NCBI GenBank assembly: GCA_026390735.1 | Contig: JAPLFJ010000053.1 | Location: 1 to 48,284, forward strand | DNA length: 48,284 nt | DNA from: Ignavibacteriota bacterium | Lineage (GTDB): Bacteria; Bacteroidota; Ignavibacteria; Tepidaquicellales; Tepidaquicellaceae | Direction: 5' to 3' | In this document: positions 17,882 to 27,664 of the stretch, piece after piece | How the letters are laid out: each line of letters starts with the position of its first letter | Position numbering within the stretch: position 1 is the stretch's first letter | Translations under genes and position numbers: made by a program | The notes under the pieces: model-generated | Told to the model about the DNA's origin: nothing | What the model saw: the letters and a program-made list of their open reading frames with translations, nothing else | Database searches by the model: none

Positions 17882-19312
17882 TTACGGGAATATTCCGAGG
17901 TCCATATAGGACACTGCAATCTTATCTATTGCAACAACGAATGCCGCTGTTCTGAAACTGTCTATCTTTGGATTCTTCATCTTCACTTCTCTTATCTGGT
18001 GGTAAGAGTGAATCATAGTGTCTTCCAGACCTGAGTTAACGAGGTCGAGTTCACTCGGTCCTGTAATTACGATGCTTCTCTGATGCTGGGTTAGTGCTTT
18101 GCCTGTTATGTTTTCGATTACGTTAACAAGGTTTGTGTGTGTTGATTCGTCGTACCTTCTGTCCATTCTTCCGAATGATACGTGGGAAAGATTCTTAAGC
18201 CATTCAAAATATGAAACGGTTACACCGCCTGCGTTTGCGTACATATCGGCAAGTACGAGAATACCTTTCTTTAAAAGTATTTCTTCTGCTTCTGCTGTTA
18301 CGGGTCCGTTTGCACCCTCAACAACTATCTTTGCTTTTATGTTGCCTGCGTTCTGTGCCGTGATTTGATTTTCAAGTGCCGCAGGAACGAGTATGTCGCA
18401 ATCCATTTCAAGTGCTTCGACAGAATTTGTAATATTCTTTGCTTTCTTATAATTTAAAATTGAACCTGTTTCTTTTCTGTGTTTGAAAACTTCTTCTACG
18501 TTCAATCCGTTTGCATCATATATTGCACCTTCGCGCTCTGCAAGTCCGACTATTATTGCGCCGCCTTCATTCTGCATTAAGTAACCTGCCCAGTAACCTA
18601 CGTTACCAAGTCCCTGCACGATTACTTTCTTTCCTGAAATACCTTCTGTTAATCCGAGCTTCTTCATATCTTCGCCGACTCTGCAGGCTTCTCTTGTTGC
18701 ATAATAAACTCCGCGCCCTGTTGCTTCTTTTCTTCCCTGAATTCCGTGCTGACTTAACGGCTTTCCTGTAACGCATGCCATTGAGTCTGTCTGTGATGTG
18801 TTCGATGAATTGAATGTTGCATAAGTATCTGCAATCCATGCCATTTCACGAGGACCCGTTCCGTAATCAGGAGCTGGAACGTCAATTCCGGGACCTATAA
18901 AATTCTTCTTAATTAATTCAGATGTGTATCTTCTTGTAATTCTTTCAAGTTCGCCGACTCTGAACTTCCACGGGTCAATCTTGATACCGCCCTTAGCACC
19001 GCCGAACGGAACGTTTGCAACTGCGCATTTATAAGTCATAAGTGCTGCGAGTGCTTTCACCTCATCTTCGTTAACCATTTCGCTGTACCTTATTCCGCCT
19101 TTTACGGGAAGCATGTGGTGCGAGTGTTCAACTCTGTAAGCATCTACGGTAACATAGTTTTCGTCATCGAGTCTTAACGGAAACTGAAAATGATAAACAC
19201 TGTTGCACATCTTAATCTGTTGTAAAAGTCCTGCCGGGTAATGCAGATGTTTTGCCGCTTTGTCGAAGAAGTTACATACATCTCCAAAGAAATTTGTATT
19301 TTCCATATTCAA
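17882..19312 (-). CDS. gdhA: Glutamate dehydrogenase family protein (Glu/Leu/Phe/Val dehydrogenase)
   Basis: The enzyme interconverts glutamate with 2-oxoglutarate and ammonium using NAD(P). The 476-residue protein has the substrate domain with [29 protein letters not shown] (catalytic Lys) and [15 protein letters not shown]. The Rossmann domain follows with [15 protein letters not shown] (glycine-rich loop) and AALENQIT. Length fits the hexameric class with a slight extension. The choice among Glu, Leu and Phe is by the ammonium-transport context rather than a diagnostic residue. It lies upstream of amtB on the same strand but ends in its own strong terminator, so the two are separate transcripts. 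The ATG at 19312 is one of two near the start (MNMENTN). Confidence 0.92.
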   Translation of the reverse strand: MNMENTNFFGDVCNFFDKAAKHLHYPAGLLQQIKMCNSVYHFQFPLRLDDENYVTVDAYRVEHSHHMLPVKGGIRYSEMVNEDEVKALAALMTYKCAVANVPFGGAKGGIKIDPWKFRVGELERITRRYTSELIKKNFIGPGIDVPAPDYGTGPREMAWIADTYATFNSSNTSQTDSMACVTGKPLSQHGIQGRKEATGRGVYYATREACRVGEDMKKLGLTEGISGKKVIVQGLGNVGYWAGYLMQNEGGAIIVGLAEREGAIYDANGLNVEEVFKHRKETGSILNYKKAKNITNSVEALEMDCDILVPAALENQITAQNAGNIKAKIVVEGANGPVTAEAEEILLKKGILVLADMYANAGGVTVSYFEWLKNLSHVSFGRMDRRYDESTHTNLVNVIENITGKALTQHQRSIVITGPSELDLVNSGLEDTMIHSYHQIREVKMKNPKIDSFRTAAFVVAIDKIAVSYMDLGIFP

Positions 19313-19809
19313 TTGTTTGATTTGTTAATTGCCTGAAAATAATTAATATATATCACTTAATAAATTTAAAACCAATAAAATTCCCTATTTATTTATTGTA
19401 CTGAAAATAATAAAGGATTCGCTGAAATGTGGTTTGCCGTTTGAGTCGATTATATAATACGGAATGTTTCTGTAATTTCCCTCTGAAACTTTTTCCCATC
19501 ACCTGTAATACCCATATTAAATAAGCATAACGTTAGACGGAAAATGAACAGGGTCACTTTTTTTGAATATAAAATGTGTGAAATATCGCCAAAAACGCAA
19601 CATTTGTAAATCCGGAAACACAAAAATTACTTGATTTGTGTTTAAATAATTCATAAATTTATATTAAGTAAAGGGGAATTATACTTACAAATTCAGGATC
19701 AGAGAATATTTCGGCAGATATAATGAATTGTTTTCTGTAATTCTTTGTTTAAATATAATTAACATAGTCCGGTTTATATCGGCACAACAATTAATGTAAA
19801 GGGGTTTAC
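19313..19809. other. Divergent intergenic region with a gene relic
   Basis: This 497-base gap separates gdhA (minus) from the S15-type hydrolase (plus). It holds a coding-like fragment at 19385-19498 and otherwise AT-rich DNA. AAAGGGG at 19797-19803 is the ribosome site of the hydrolase. No convincing -7 box was placed. Confidence 0.5.
19385..19498 (-). pseudogene. Possible C-terminal relic of a decayed gene
   Basis: Between two stops, the minus strand reads 37 codons that look like a true protein end: WEKVSEGNYRNIP, then YYIIDSNGKPHFSESF, ending in INK and TAG. Composition is protein-like, with alternating aromatic and polar residues and a turn at DSNGKP. There is no start codon and the frame is closed just upstream by TGA. 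I read it as the last strands of a degraded exported protein. Chance cannot be excluded. Confidence 0.35.
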
Positions 19810-21777
19810 GTGTACAATATTCGTATATTATTGAGTATTATTGTGAGTTTCACGATAATATCTTCTGCTGTTTCACAGCAAAAAATTTCCAAAAGAATCG
19901 ACTCTCCTGCTGTTCACAAAAGATTTCAAAGGGGTGATAAGCCAACAGCGCAGACAGATTTTACACTTACAATGACAGACGGCACAATTATAGACTGTAC
20001 TCAGTTTACAGCCACTGGTACTCCGCCATCGGGCGGCTGGCCTGCGATGGTTTTCTGCCACGGATTCGGAGGAAATAAAGACGAAGTGATGTCTGACGCA
20101 GATGATTTATCTTCAAACGGTTATTTTACTATTTGTTACAGTATGCGCGGACAGGGTGAATCAACTGGTCTTTCAAATCTGATAAGTGCAACTGAAATGA
20201 ATGATTTTGTTGCCATCGTTAACTATGTAAAAGCACAGAGCGGTATTAACGTAAATAAAGTCGGGGCGATTGGAGCCTCACAGGGCGGAACAATTCCATT
20301 AATGGCATCCTGCAATTATCCGGGTTTACTGCGCTGCGTTATTTCGGACGTAGGCACACCGGAATTAGGTACAGACTGGATTACAAACAATTCTGTAAAA
20401 ATGTCACTCTTGTGGTCTTTATCATACGATAACACAATAGCGAGGTACAACGACCAGGTTACGGCATACAGAAACTGGATACTTGAAGATACACCTGCAA
20501 AAATGGACAGTTTAAATTTTTATATGCCTTTGAACAGAGTTTTCTACAACAAGATAGTACAGAATACAACGCCTGTTTTTATTGGTATGGTCTGGCAGGA
20601 TAAGTTTTTCAGCACATATCCATACTTAAAAAATGTGTATTCGTTTGCCAATCCATACAGGTTCTACATGGGAACTTTTGATGCACACGGAGCAGACGCA
20701 AATACAAACGAGGGAAATTTCCATGATGACTGTATAACAAACTGGATGGACTATTATCTCGGTGGTGTTGCAAACGGTGCTCCCGATTCAGTAAGGTTTA
20801 CTTATGCGTCGAGCAGTTATCCGAGAGGAACAAGCGGCTGGACATGGAGAAGATTTAATACAAACACATGGCCGCCTGCGGGAGTAAACGATGTTAAGTT
20901 TTACTTACATCCGAATGGCCTTATAAATAATAAGGTTCATACTACATTACCCGACACAGTAAATTTGTTAAATAATGTAATAGACCCTACACTTACAATG
21001 ACAGAAGCCGTTAATTATGAATTTACGGGTACTGTATTCGATACAAAGTTTGGCAAAACACAGTTAACGTTTGAAACCAATCCACTTGTAGCAGATGCAA
21101 GGATGATAGGAACACCGTATATAAATTTACACTACATACCAAGTACAAACATTTCTCAGTTTAATGTACAGTTCTACGAAATAAAGGCAGGCACAACGCC
21201 TTTCTTAATCGGCCGTGCCAATTACACTGACAGAAAATTAACGCCAGGCGCCTTAAAACAACTCGCGTTCTTCGGAACTTCGTTCTCGCATATATTTCAG
21301 GCGGGAAGCAAAATAAGGGTGGTGATTACAAACCTCGACAACATTGCAGACGACCCGTTCTTAAGGACAAACCCGTATGTACTACCTTCGCTTAAAAGGG
21401 CTAATAACAGAATATACACAAATGCTACGAATCCTTCTTACGTACAACTTCCGCTTATTAATTATGTGGACGTAAACGTAAACCCGATTTCGTCGGAGAT
21501 TCCTTCGAGCATTGCATTGTTCCAGAACTATCCTAATCCGTTTAATCCCGTTACCAACATTAAGTTCAGCATTCCTGAAAAGTACAGTGGAAGTAACGTA
21601 AAACTTACGGTGTACGATATCAAAGGACAGGAAATAAAAACTTTAATCAATGAGAACTTAAGCGCAGGTGTGTATGAATCAAGGTTTGACGGCAGCAGTT
21701 TGTCTTCAGGAGTTTATTTCTACACTCTTTCGGTAAAAGACTTTAAGGAAACAAAAAGATTACTGCTGGTTAAATAA
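19810..21777 (+). CDS. Secreted S15/CocE-type alpha/beta hydrolase with T9SS sorting domain
   Basis: The product is 655 residues, starting at GTG with AAAGGGG 6 bases upstream. A signal peptide ends near SSAVSQ. The alpha/beta-hydrolase domain has MVFCHGFGGNKDE (oxyanion strand) and the nucleophile elbow GAIGASQGGT with Ser157. A later DAHGAD is a candidate catalytic His region. Residues about 390-555 form a PepX_C-like jelly roll. The last roughly 95 residues are a type IX secretion sorting domain beginning FQNYPNPFNPVTNIKF and ending KRLLLVK. The layout matches X-Pro dipeptidyl-peptidase or CocE/NonD hydrolases, with an exported, cell-surface or extracellular location. The substrate is unknown; a peptidase role is favoured by the neighbouring DPP IV gene. 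A strong terminator follows, so it is its own transcript. Confidence 0.85.
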   Translation: MYNIRILLSIIVSFTIISSAVSQQKISKRIDSPAVHKRFQRGDKPTAQTDFTLTMTDGTIIDCTQFTATGTPPSGGWPAMVFCHGFGGNKDEVMSDADDLSSNGYFTICYSMRGQGESTGLSNLISATEMNDFVAIVNYVKAQSGINVNKVGAIGASQGGTIPLMASCNYPGLLRCVISDVGTPELGTDWITNNSVKMSLLWSLSYDNTIARYNDQVTAYRNWILEDTPAKMDSLNFYMPLNRVFYNKIVQNTTPVFIGMVWQDKFFSTYPYLKNVYSFANPYRFYMGTFDAHGADANTNEGNFHDDCITNWMDYYLGGVANGAPDSVRFTYASSSYPRGTSGWTWRRFNTNTWPPAGVNDVKFYLHPNGLINNKVHTTLPDTVNLLNNVIDPTLTMTEAVNYEFTGTVFDTKFGKTQLTFETNPLVADARMIGTPYINLHYIPSTNISQFNVQFYEIKAGTTPFLIGRANYTDRKLTPGALKQLAFFGTSFSHIFQAGSKIRVVITNLDNIADDPFLRTNPYVLPSLKRANNRIYTNATNPSYVQLPLINYVDVNVNPISSEIPSSIALFQNYPNPFNPVTNIKFSIPEKYSGSNVKLTVYDIKGQEIKTLINENLSAGVYESRFDGSSLSSGVYFYTLSVKDFKETKRLLLVK

Positions 21778-21802
21778 AATCAGTTTCACTACGTTTATAA
21801 TT

Positions 21803-21831
21803 AAGAGGCTGCTTATGCAGCCTCTTTTGTT
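21803..21831 (+). terminator. Rho-independent terminator
   Basis: AAGAGGCTGC (21803-21812) and GCAGCCTCTT (21817-21826) form a perfect 10-bp stem with a TTAT loop, followed by TTGTTAT. It closes the S15-type hydrolase transcript. Confidence 0.9.
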
Positions 21832-21905
21832 ATAGCCCAAATATTAATGTTTCAAATTAACTTTATTTAGAATATTTTTTAGGAAATAACCTTTAAACTT
21901 ATAAT

Positions 21906-24089
21906 ATGAAGAAAAATATATTAACTGCCTTACTCATAGTATTGATGTTATCTTCTGTTTCCGTTGTGTTTGCTCAGGATAATGAGATAACACTCGAATC
22001 GATATACCTTAAACCAGAGTTTATGCCAAAAGGCGCAGGCGAGTACAATTCAATGAAAGACGGCAATTATTATTCGGCATTGGACGATGATTTAAGTATT
22101 AATGTGTATGACTATGAAACAGGAACACTGAAAAATACACTGATGAATGGTGCAGATTTTATATCGGCCATTAATAACGATAAAATTGCAATTCGTGACT
22201 ATAAGTTTTCTGTTGACGAAACGAAAATTCTTATATCGACCGATATACAAAGAATATACAGAACCTCGTTTGTTGCAAATTATTATGTCTGGGATGTGAG
22301 TAAGAAACAATTAACTAAAATTACGAAGGATAATAAAGCACAGCTCGCGGAATTATCTCCCGACGGGTCTAAAGTATTTTACATATCCAACAATAATATA
22401 TTCATTTACGATTTATCCGAAAATGCGGTTAAGCAGATAACCAACGACGGCAAGAAGAATTTTATAATCAACGGTACTTCCGACTGGGTTTACGAAGAAG
22501 AACTCGGACTATCGAAAGCATACAGCTGGTCTTCTGACAGCAGACGTATTGCTTTTATGAAATTTGATGAGTCGAAAGTTAAAGAAATGAACCTGACCTT
22601 TTACGGCGAACTTTATCCGACTGAGTTTAAGTATAAGTACCCAAAAGCAGGAGACGACAACTCAGTTGTAACAGTCTGGGTTTACGATTTGAACGATTCA
22701 AAAACCACGAAAGTTGATATCGGCAGCAATACAGACCAGTATATTGCCCGTGTTAAGTTTACTAATGAAGCAAACACTCTTTCAGTTTTCAGACTGAACA
22801 GATTACAGAACAAACTCGATATTATGTTTGCCGATGCCTCAACAGGTAAGTCTAAAGTAGTTTTCACTGAAGAGAATAAATATTACATAAGCGAATCGTA
22901 TGAACTTACATTCTTAAGTGACGGCAGATTTCTGAGAGTCAGCGACCGCGACGGGTATGCACATATTTATCTTCACGACAAAGACGGACAGATTAAGAAT
23001 CAGGTAACGAGCGGTAAATATGAAATCTCAGAACTTAAAGGTGTTGACGAAGAAAACAGAACTGTTTACTATACTGCGTTCAGCCCTGACGGAATCAACA
23101 AAGATGTTTATATCATAAACCTCGACGGAAGCAACAATAAAAAGTTATCGGATAAGACCGGTTTTAACAATGCAACTTTCAGTTCAGGTTTTAAGTATTA
23201 TGTAACAAGTTTTTCAGACGCTAACACACCCGGTTATTATGAACTGAAAAGAAAAGACGGAACGCTTGTGAAAATACTAAACGACAATAAAGATTTAAAC
23301 GACAAGATGAAGGAGTACAACTTCACATCGAAAGATTTCTTTAAGTTTAATACTTCGGACGGAGTTGAACTGAACGGATGGGTGATGAAGCCAAAGAATT
23401 TTGATGCGAACAAAAAATACCCTGTACTTATGTACGTTTACGGCGGACCCGGTTCACAGTCGGTTACGAATACATTCGGCTATTTTGATTATGTCTGGTA
23501 TCAGATGCTTTGCCAGAAAGGCTATATCGTTTCCTGTGTTGACGGAAGAGGCACAGGTGCAAGAGGTACAGAGTTTGAAAAACAGATATACGGAAAGATG
23601 GGAAAACTGGAACTTAACGATCAGATTGAAGGGGCAAAGTATTTTGCTTCTCTGCCTTATGTTGATAAAGACAGAATAGGAATCTGGGGATGGAGTTTCG
23701 GCGGATATATGTCAGCATTGTGTATAACGGCAGGGGCCGATTATTTTAAAACAGCAGTTGCAGTTGCACCTGTTACTAATTTCAGGTATTACGATAATAT
23801 TTACACAGAAAGATATCTTGGCCTGCCGAAGGATAATGTATCGGGTTACGACGATAATTCTCCGATAACTTATGCAGATAAGTTAAAAGGTAATCTGCTT
23901 GTGGTGCATGGTTCGTCGGATGATAACGTGCACTTTCAGAACACGATAGAATTTGTTAATGCTTTGATAAAAGCAAACAAACAGTTTGAAATGCAGGTAT
24001 ATCCGAACAGGAATCATAACATCAGCGGCGGAAACACGCGATATCATTTGTTTAAGAGAATAACGGAATATTTACTGAGGAATCTGTAA
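21906..24089 (+). CDS. Dipeptidyl peptidase IV family serine peptidase (S9B)
   Basis: This exported peptidase removes N-terminal dipeptides, typically X-Pro. The 727-residue protein has a signal peptide ending SVVFAQ. An eight-blade beta-propeller of DPP IV type covers about 90-450 (AELSPDGSKVFYIS, SWSSDSRRIAFMKFDE; the propeller Glu motif is DWVYEEELG). The catalytic domain covers about 490-727. The triad is visible: Ser597 in GWSFGGYMS, Asp672 in HGSSDDNVH, His704 in NRNHNISGG. Length matches bacterial DPP IV, and the location should be periplasmic or outer-membrane associated. It begins a tightly packed run: the next gene starts 2 bases after its stop. Confidence 0.93.
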   Translation: MKKNILTALLIVLMLSSVSVVFAQDNEITLESIYLKPEFMPKGAGEYNSMKDGNYYSALDDDLSINVYDYETGTLKNTLMNGADFISAINNDKIAIRDYKFSVDETKILISTDIQRIYRTSFVANYYVWDVSKKQLTKITKDNKAQLAELSPDGSKVFYISNNNIFIYDLSENAVKQITNDGKKNFIINGTSDWVYEEELGLSKAYSWSSDSRRIAFMKFDESKVKEMNLTFYGELYPTEFKYKYPKAGDDNSVVTVWVYDLNDSKTTKVDIGSNTDQYIARVKFTNEANTLSVFRLNRLQNKLDIMFADASTGKSKVVFTEENKYYISESYELTFLSDGRFLRVSDRDGYAHIYLHDKDGQIKNQVTSGKYEISELKGVDEENRTVYYTAFSPDGINKDVYIINLDGSNNKKLSDKTGFNNATFSSGFKYYVTSFSDANTPGYYELKRKDGTLVKILNDNKDLNDKMKEYNFTSKDFFKFNTSDGVELNGWVMKPKNFDANKKYPVLMYVYGGPGSQSVTNTFGYFDYVWYQMLCQKGYIVSCVDGRGTGARGTEFEKQIYGKMGKLELNDQIEGAKYFASLPYVDKDRIGIWGWSFGGYMSALCITAGADYFKTAVAVAPVTNFRYYDNIYTERYLGLPKDNVSGYDDNSPITYADKLKGNLLVVHGSSDDNVHFQNTIEFVNALIKANKQFEMQVYPNRNHNISGGNTRYHLFKRITEYLLRNL

Positions 24090-24090
24090 G

Positions 24091-24954
24091 TTGAAAGAAG
24101 CATCTTTCTATATTACTGAAAAAGACGGAAAGTTAAAGTGTTTACTGTGCCCGAAAGAATGTTTTATCTCTGAAAATAAAACAGGTGTATGCGGTACACG
24201 TGAAAATATTAACGGAGTTCTTTACGCACTTACGTATTCAAAGCCTGTGGCAATTCATCTCGACCCGATTGAGAAAAAACCGCTTTACCATTTTCATCCG
24301 GGCGAGGTAATACTTTCAATAGGTACTCTTGGCTGCAATCTTGACTGTAAGTTCTGCCAGAATCACGGCATTAGTCAGGACTTTGATGAGTCTTCATTTG
24401 AGGGACTTAAAGAAGTATCACCTGATGGCATTATAGATATTTGCAAAAAGAACGGATACAAGTTTGTTGCCTTCACTTACAACGAACCAACAATATTCTT
24501 TGAGTATATGTTTGATGTTGCAGTAATGTGTAAGGCTAACGGAATTAAAACGGTTATGGTTTCAAACGGACAGATTAATGAAGAACCGCTTCTTAAACTG
24601 ATTGAATATATGGATGCATTCAATATAGACTTAAAATCGTTTAATCCCGATTTCTACAGAAAGGTATGCGGCGGCGAAATTGAAACAACGAAACAAACTA
24701 TTGAAACAATAGTTAAACAAAAGAAGCACCTTGAAGTAACTATGCTGGTGATAAAAGGTTATAACGATAAGGAAGAAGAGTTTGAAAATATGTGCAAATA
24801 CTTATCTTCACTCGATAAGAACATAGTGCTTCATTTATCAAGGGCTTTCCCTGATTATAAAATGGAGTTTGAAATAACACCGATAAAATTAATTAACAGA
24901 TTTTACGACATTGCAAAATCACACCTGAAAAATGTATATAAAGGAAACATATAA
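24091..24954 (+). CDS. amrS: AmmeMemoRadiSam system radical SAM enzyme
   Basis: This 287-residue enzyme belongs to the AmmeMemoRadiSam group, where a radical SAM protein occurs with Memo and AMMECR1 proteins. The reaction has not been settled to my knowledge. The cluster-binding motif is in LGCNLDCKFCQNHGIS (CxxxCxxC), with an N-terminal zinc-like LLCPKECFIS ... GVCGTRE characteristic of the family. SAM-site features TYNEPTIFFEY and DAFNIDLKSF follow. The start is TTG, one base after the DPP IV stop, so translation is coupled. The stop overlaps the next ATG (TAATG). Its partners AmrB and AmrA are fused and lie two genes downstream, which confirms the identity. Confidence 0.93.
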   Translation: MKEASFYITEKDGKLKCLLCPKECFISENKTGVCGTRENINGVLYALTYSKPVAIHLDPIEKKPLYHFHPGEVILSIGTLGCNLDCKFCQNHGISQDFDESSFEGLKEVSPDGIIDICKKNGYKFVAFTYNEPTIFFEYMFDVAVMCKANGIKTVMVSNGQINEEPLLKLIEYMDAFNIDLKSFNPDFYRKVCGGEIETTKQTIETIVKQKKHLEVTMLVIKGYNDKEEEFENMCKYLSSLDKNIVLHLSRAFPDYKMEFEITPIKLINRFYDIAKSHLKNVYKGNI

Positions 24955-25769
24955 TGACTAAGAAATTAAAACTGCTCTTAATAATAATATTCATACCGCT
25001 TCTGTTTTCATTCAATTGCAGCGAAACCAAAAGCGTAGAGCAATCCAAAGATAATAAAACAGATTTAACACCCAAGAAAGATTCTACCAAAAAGCTTTCA
25101 AATAAATTGCAGATTCTTGTAAAGGCATATCCTGATTTTATTGAGAAGGCAGAGAATAACAAGATATACTGGAAAGACGGAACAACGATGGTATATGACG
25201 ACGGTAAAAATAAAACATACGATGATTTGCTTGAGAATCCCGACATTGAAGATATGCTCTCGCAGGAATATACCATTGGTGCCAACTGGGACGTACCGCC
25301 TGCAAAGAACTTTGAACCAGGCAGGTTCAGGAACGAACCATTCTTTGAAAAGATGTACGGGGCATCAAAGTCTGCCGTTACAAGCAACCTGACAACCATA
25401 AACTGGTTCGGAACGAGTGTTCAGGTGAGCACCGTGAACGGCGTTGATGAACAGTTTAAATCGGTAATGAAAGAACTTGAAAAACTCCCGGCAGAATTTC
25501 ATAAGTACTTTAATAAAACGGCAGGAACATTCAACTACAGAAAGATTGCGGGAACAGACAGGTACAGCGCTCACTCATACGGAATAGCTATTGATATTAA
25601 TACTTCGTACTCTGATTACTGGCAGTGGGATAAATCTATGACTTATAAGAATAAAATTCCAATGGAAGTTGTTGAGGTCTTTGAAAAGTATGGCTTTGTC
25701 TGGGGAGGTAAGTGGTATCATTACGACACTATGCATTTTGAATTCAGACCGGAGTTAATAATAAAATAA
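24954..25769 (+). CDS. M15-family L,D/D,D-peptidase, probable lipoprotein
   Basis: The product is 271 residues. An N-terminal hydrophobic stretch (residues 5-20) ends in FSFNCSE, where Cys22 is a plausible but relaxed lipobox. The C-terminal domain carries the M15 zinc signature SAHSYGIAIDI (SxHxxGxAxD) and HYDTMHFEFRPEL (second His site). These match VanY/CwlK-like peptidases that cut stem peptides of peptidoglycan. The gap between (about 25-180) is polar and unassigned. The start overlaps the amrS stop by one base and the gene sits between amrS and amrBA. That is unusual and suggests co-expression of cell-wall or peptide processing with the radical SAM system. Confidence 0.85.
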   Translation: MTKKLKLLLIIIFIPLLFSFNCSETKSVEQSKDNKTDLTPKKDSTKKLSNKLQILVKAYPDFIEKAENNKIYWKDGTTMVYDDGKNKTYDDLLENPDIEDMLSQEYTIGANWDVPPAKNFEPGRFRNEPFFEKMYGASKSAVTSNLTTINWFGTSVQVSTVNGVDEQFKSVMKELEKLPAEFHKYFNKTAGTFNYRKIAGTDRYSAHSYGIAIDINTSYSDYWQWDKSMTYKNKIPMEVVEVFEKYGFVWGGKWYHYDTMHFEFRPELIIK

Positions 25770-25780
25770 CCATTAAGATT

Positions 25781-27130
25781 ATGAAAGAAGGCACACGTAA
25801 AGCTGCATTTGCAGGAAGCTGGTATCCGGACAATCCTGCAGAATTGTCTAAGCAGATAAAATCTTTTCTGGATAAAGTAGAATACCTGAACCTGAATGTA
25901 AAAGCAATTGTAGTCCCTCACGCCGGTTATATGTTCTCGGGGCAGACTGCGGCCTATGCTTTTAAACAGATTAATAAATCCACGAGAAAAGTTATTATAC
26001 TCGGCACTGCGCACAGATACTCACTTAATGGTTCCTGTGTCATAGATTATGATTATTACGATTCACCCCTCGGTAAGGTTAGATTAAGTAAGGATGTAAA
26101 AGAATTCCTTAGTGAAAGAAATGTGTTTAGTATTCCCGAAGCCGACACAGAAGAACACTCTATTGAAATCGAGATACCATTCCTTCAAACCGTACTGGGT
26201 GATTTTGAAATCCTCCCTGTTATAGTCGGGAAAACCGAGCATAAACAATTCTCTGAACTTCTTGAAAAATATTTAACGAATGATTCAGTTATTGTTGCAT
26301 CTGTAGACTTAAGTCATTTCAATAAGTATAACGATGCTGTAAAAATAGACGCGCATTCTATTGAGTGTATATTGAACTTCAATTCGGGTGGGATAAGAAA
26401 AGCCCAGATAGATTCTCCGTACGCAATTGCAGCCTTGCTGGACCTTGCAAAAAGAAAGGACTGGGAAGTAAAACTTCTTGACTACAAGAACTCGGGTGAT
26501 ATTGTTTCTGACAGAAGTTCTGTTGTAGGTTATTCTGCTATAGTATTTTATGAAGTAGAAAAAGCTGAGGAAATTAAAGAAGCCGAATATTTTACTGCGG
26601 CCGAACAGGTGTCTATGGTTAACATAGCAAAGAATTCCGCTGAGATGTTTGTAAAGACAGGCAAAAGATATTCCGAAACAGAATATCACTCAAAATTTAA
26701 AGAAAGTCTTGCCTGTTTTGTTACTGTGAAAACCGGCGATGAATTAAGAGGGTGTATCGGTACAATCGAACCCGTCGATTCTTTATATAATAGTCTGATT
26801 GACAATGCCATATCCGCAGTCTCAAGAGACCCGCGATTTTCTCCTGTCGGGGAAAAAGAATTATCAAAACTCAACTACGAAGTCTCAGTTCTTTCTCCGC
26901 CTGAATTGTTCGACCCTCAATCACTCGATGAACTCTTTGAGGGAATAAAGGGCAAAGGTTTAATCATTAAAAAAGACTACCGCTCTGCAGTTTACCTGCC
27001 GCAGGTCTGGGAACACTTTTCAGACGAAAAGGGTTTTCTACGCAGTTTGTGTCAGAAAGCAGGAATGTTTGTTGATGAATGGAAGAATTATAAGGATATG
27101 AAATATTATGTGTTTAGTTTAATCAATTGA
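25781..27130 (+). CDS. Fused AmmeMemoRadiSam proteins B (Memo) and A (AMMECR1)
   Basis: The product is 449 residues and joins two proteins usually encoded separately. Residues 1-265 are Memo-like: RKAAFAGSWYPDN at the start, VVPHAGYMFSGQTAAY, HSIEIEIPFLQ and SVDLSHFNKYNDA, with the conserved His residues of the family. Residues about 275-449 are AMMECR1: ACFVTVKTGDELRGCIGTIE contains the hallmark LRGCIG, followed by RDPRFSPV and LPQVWEHF. With amrS two genes upstream, the set is complete. The biochemical role of the system is unsettled. The start lies 11 bases after the M15 gene, with AAGATT upstream and no strong ribosome site. Confidence 0.93.
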   Translation: MKEGTRKAAFAGSWYPDNPAELSKQIKSFLDKVEYLNLNVKAIVVPHAGYMFSGQTAAYAFKQINKSTRKVIILGTAHRYSLNGSCVIDYDYYDSPLGKVRLSKDVKEFLSERNVFSIPEADTEEHSIEIEIPFLQTVLGDFEILPVIVGKTEHKQFSELLEKYLTNDSVIVASVDLSHFNKYNDAVKIDAHSIECILNFNSGGIRKAQIDSPYAIAALLDLAKRKDWEVKLLDYKNSGDIVSDRSSVVGYSAIVFYEVEKAEEIKEAEYFTAAEQVSMVNIAKNSAEMFVKTGKRYSETEYHSKFKESLACFVTVKTGDELRGCIGTIEPVDSLYNSLIDNAISAVSRDPRFSPVGEKELSKLNYEVSVLSPPELFDPQSLDELFEGIKGKGLIIKKDYRSAVYLPQVWEHFSDEKGFLRSLCQKAGMFVDEWKNYKDMKYYVFSLIN

Positions 27131-27149
27131 ATAAGAGGTTAAAATCTTA

Positions 27150-27181
27150 TTTGACAATAACGAATATTTTAGTCATTTTTG
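27150..27181 (+). promoter_or_regulatory. Candidate promoter of the Cys-rich/TonB/YHS operon
   Basis: TTTG at 27150-27153 and CATTTTTG at 27174-27181 have a 20-base spacer, the usual -33/-7 distance in Bacteroidota. The -7 box differs from TAnnTTTG only in its first base. Transcription would begin almost at the GTG of the 27187 gene, implying a leaderless message, which lowers confidence. Confidence 0.3.
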
Positions 27182-27186
27182 TGTAA

Positions 27187-27615
27187 GTGAAATTGTTTAT
27201 TAAAAAATATTGCAACGCTAAAGTTTTAACAGTAATCTTATTATTGTTATCGTTTAACCTCGTGTCTTTCGGACAGGACATCAACAACTGTTTGTGCAAA
27301 AAACAATCTGTTGAAAGCAAACATTCCTGCTGTAAAAAGGAAGCAAAGAAGGAAACTTCTTCGAAGAAATGTTGTGCACCTAAAGAAAATCAGGAATCAA
27401 AGAATTGCAATACAGATAAAATAGATAATAAATCGCAAAAAGACGAGGGTACTTTAAACGAAAGTAAACTCCCAAAACTTGAAGCGAAAACAATAGTTCA
27501 GGAATCACTTAGTTCTACATTCAATAAAACTACTAATCTAAAATCATATCGTTCAGACAATTCGCCCGGCTTACGGTCGAAAGTCTTTCTTGATATATCC
27601 AGTCTCCGCATTTAG
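27187..27615 (+). CDS. Small Cys-rich exported protein
   Basis: The product is 142 residues and starts at GTG. A hydrophobic signal segment covers about 11-28 (VLTVILLLLSFNLVSFG), ending near FGQ. The mature N-terminal half is Lys- and Cys-rich, with NNCLCKK, HSCCKKE, KKCCAPK and KNC. Repeated CC pairs and CxC are typical soft-metal ligands. The C-terminal half is polar without motifs. It lies 49 bases upstream of the TonB receptor on the same strand and shares the CCK style with the 29965 product. I infer a periplasmic metal-binding role. The protein is not one I recognise. Confidence 0.7.
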   Translation: MKLFIKKYCNAKVLTVILLLLSFNLVSFGQDINNCLCKKQSVESKHSCCKKEAKKETSSKKCCAPKENQESKNCNTDKIDNKSQKDEGTLNESKLPKLEAKTIVQESLSSTFNKTTNLKSYRSDNSPGLRSKVFLDISSLRI

Positions 27616-27664
27616 AAACACGGAATAGGTACGTCCGTTTTTAGTTTCTAAATTTCAAAATCTA

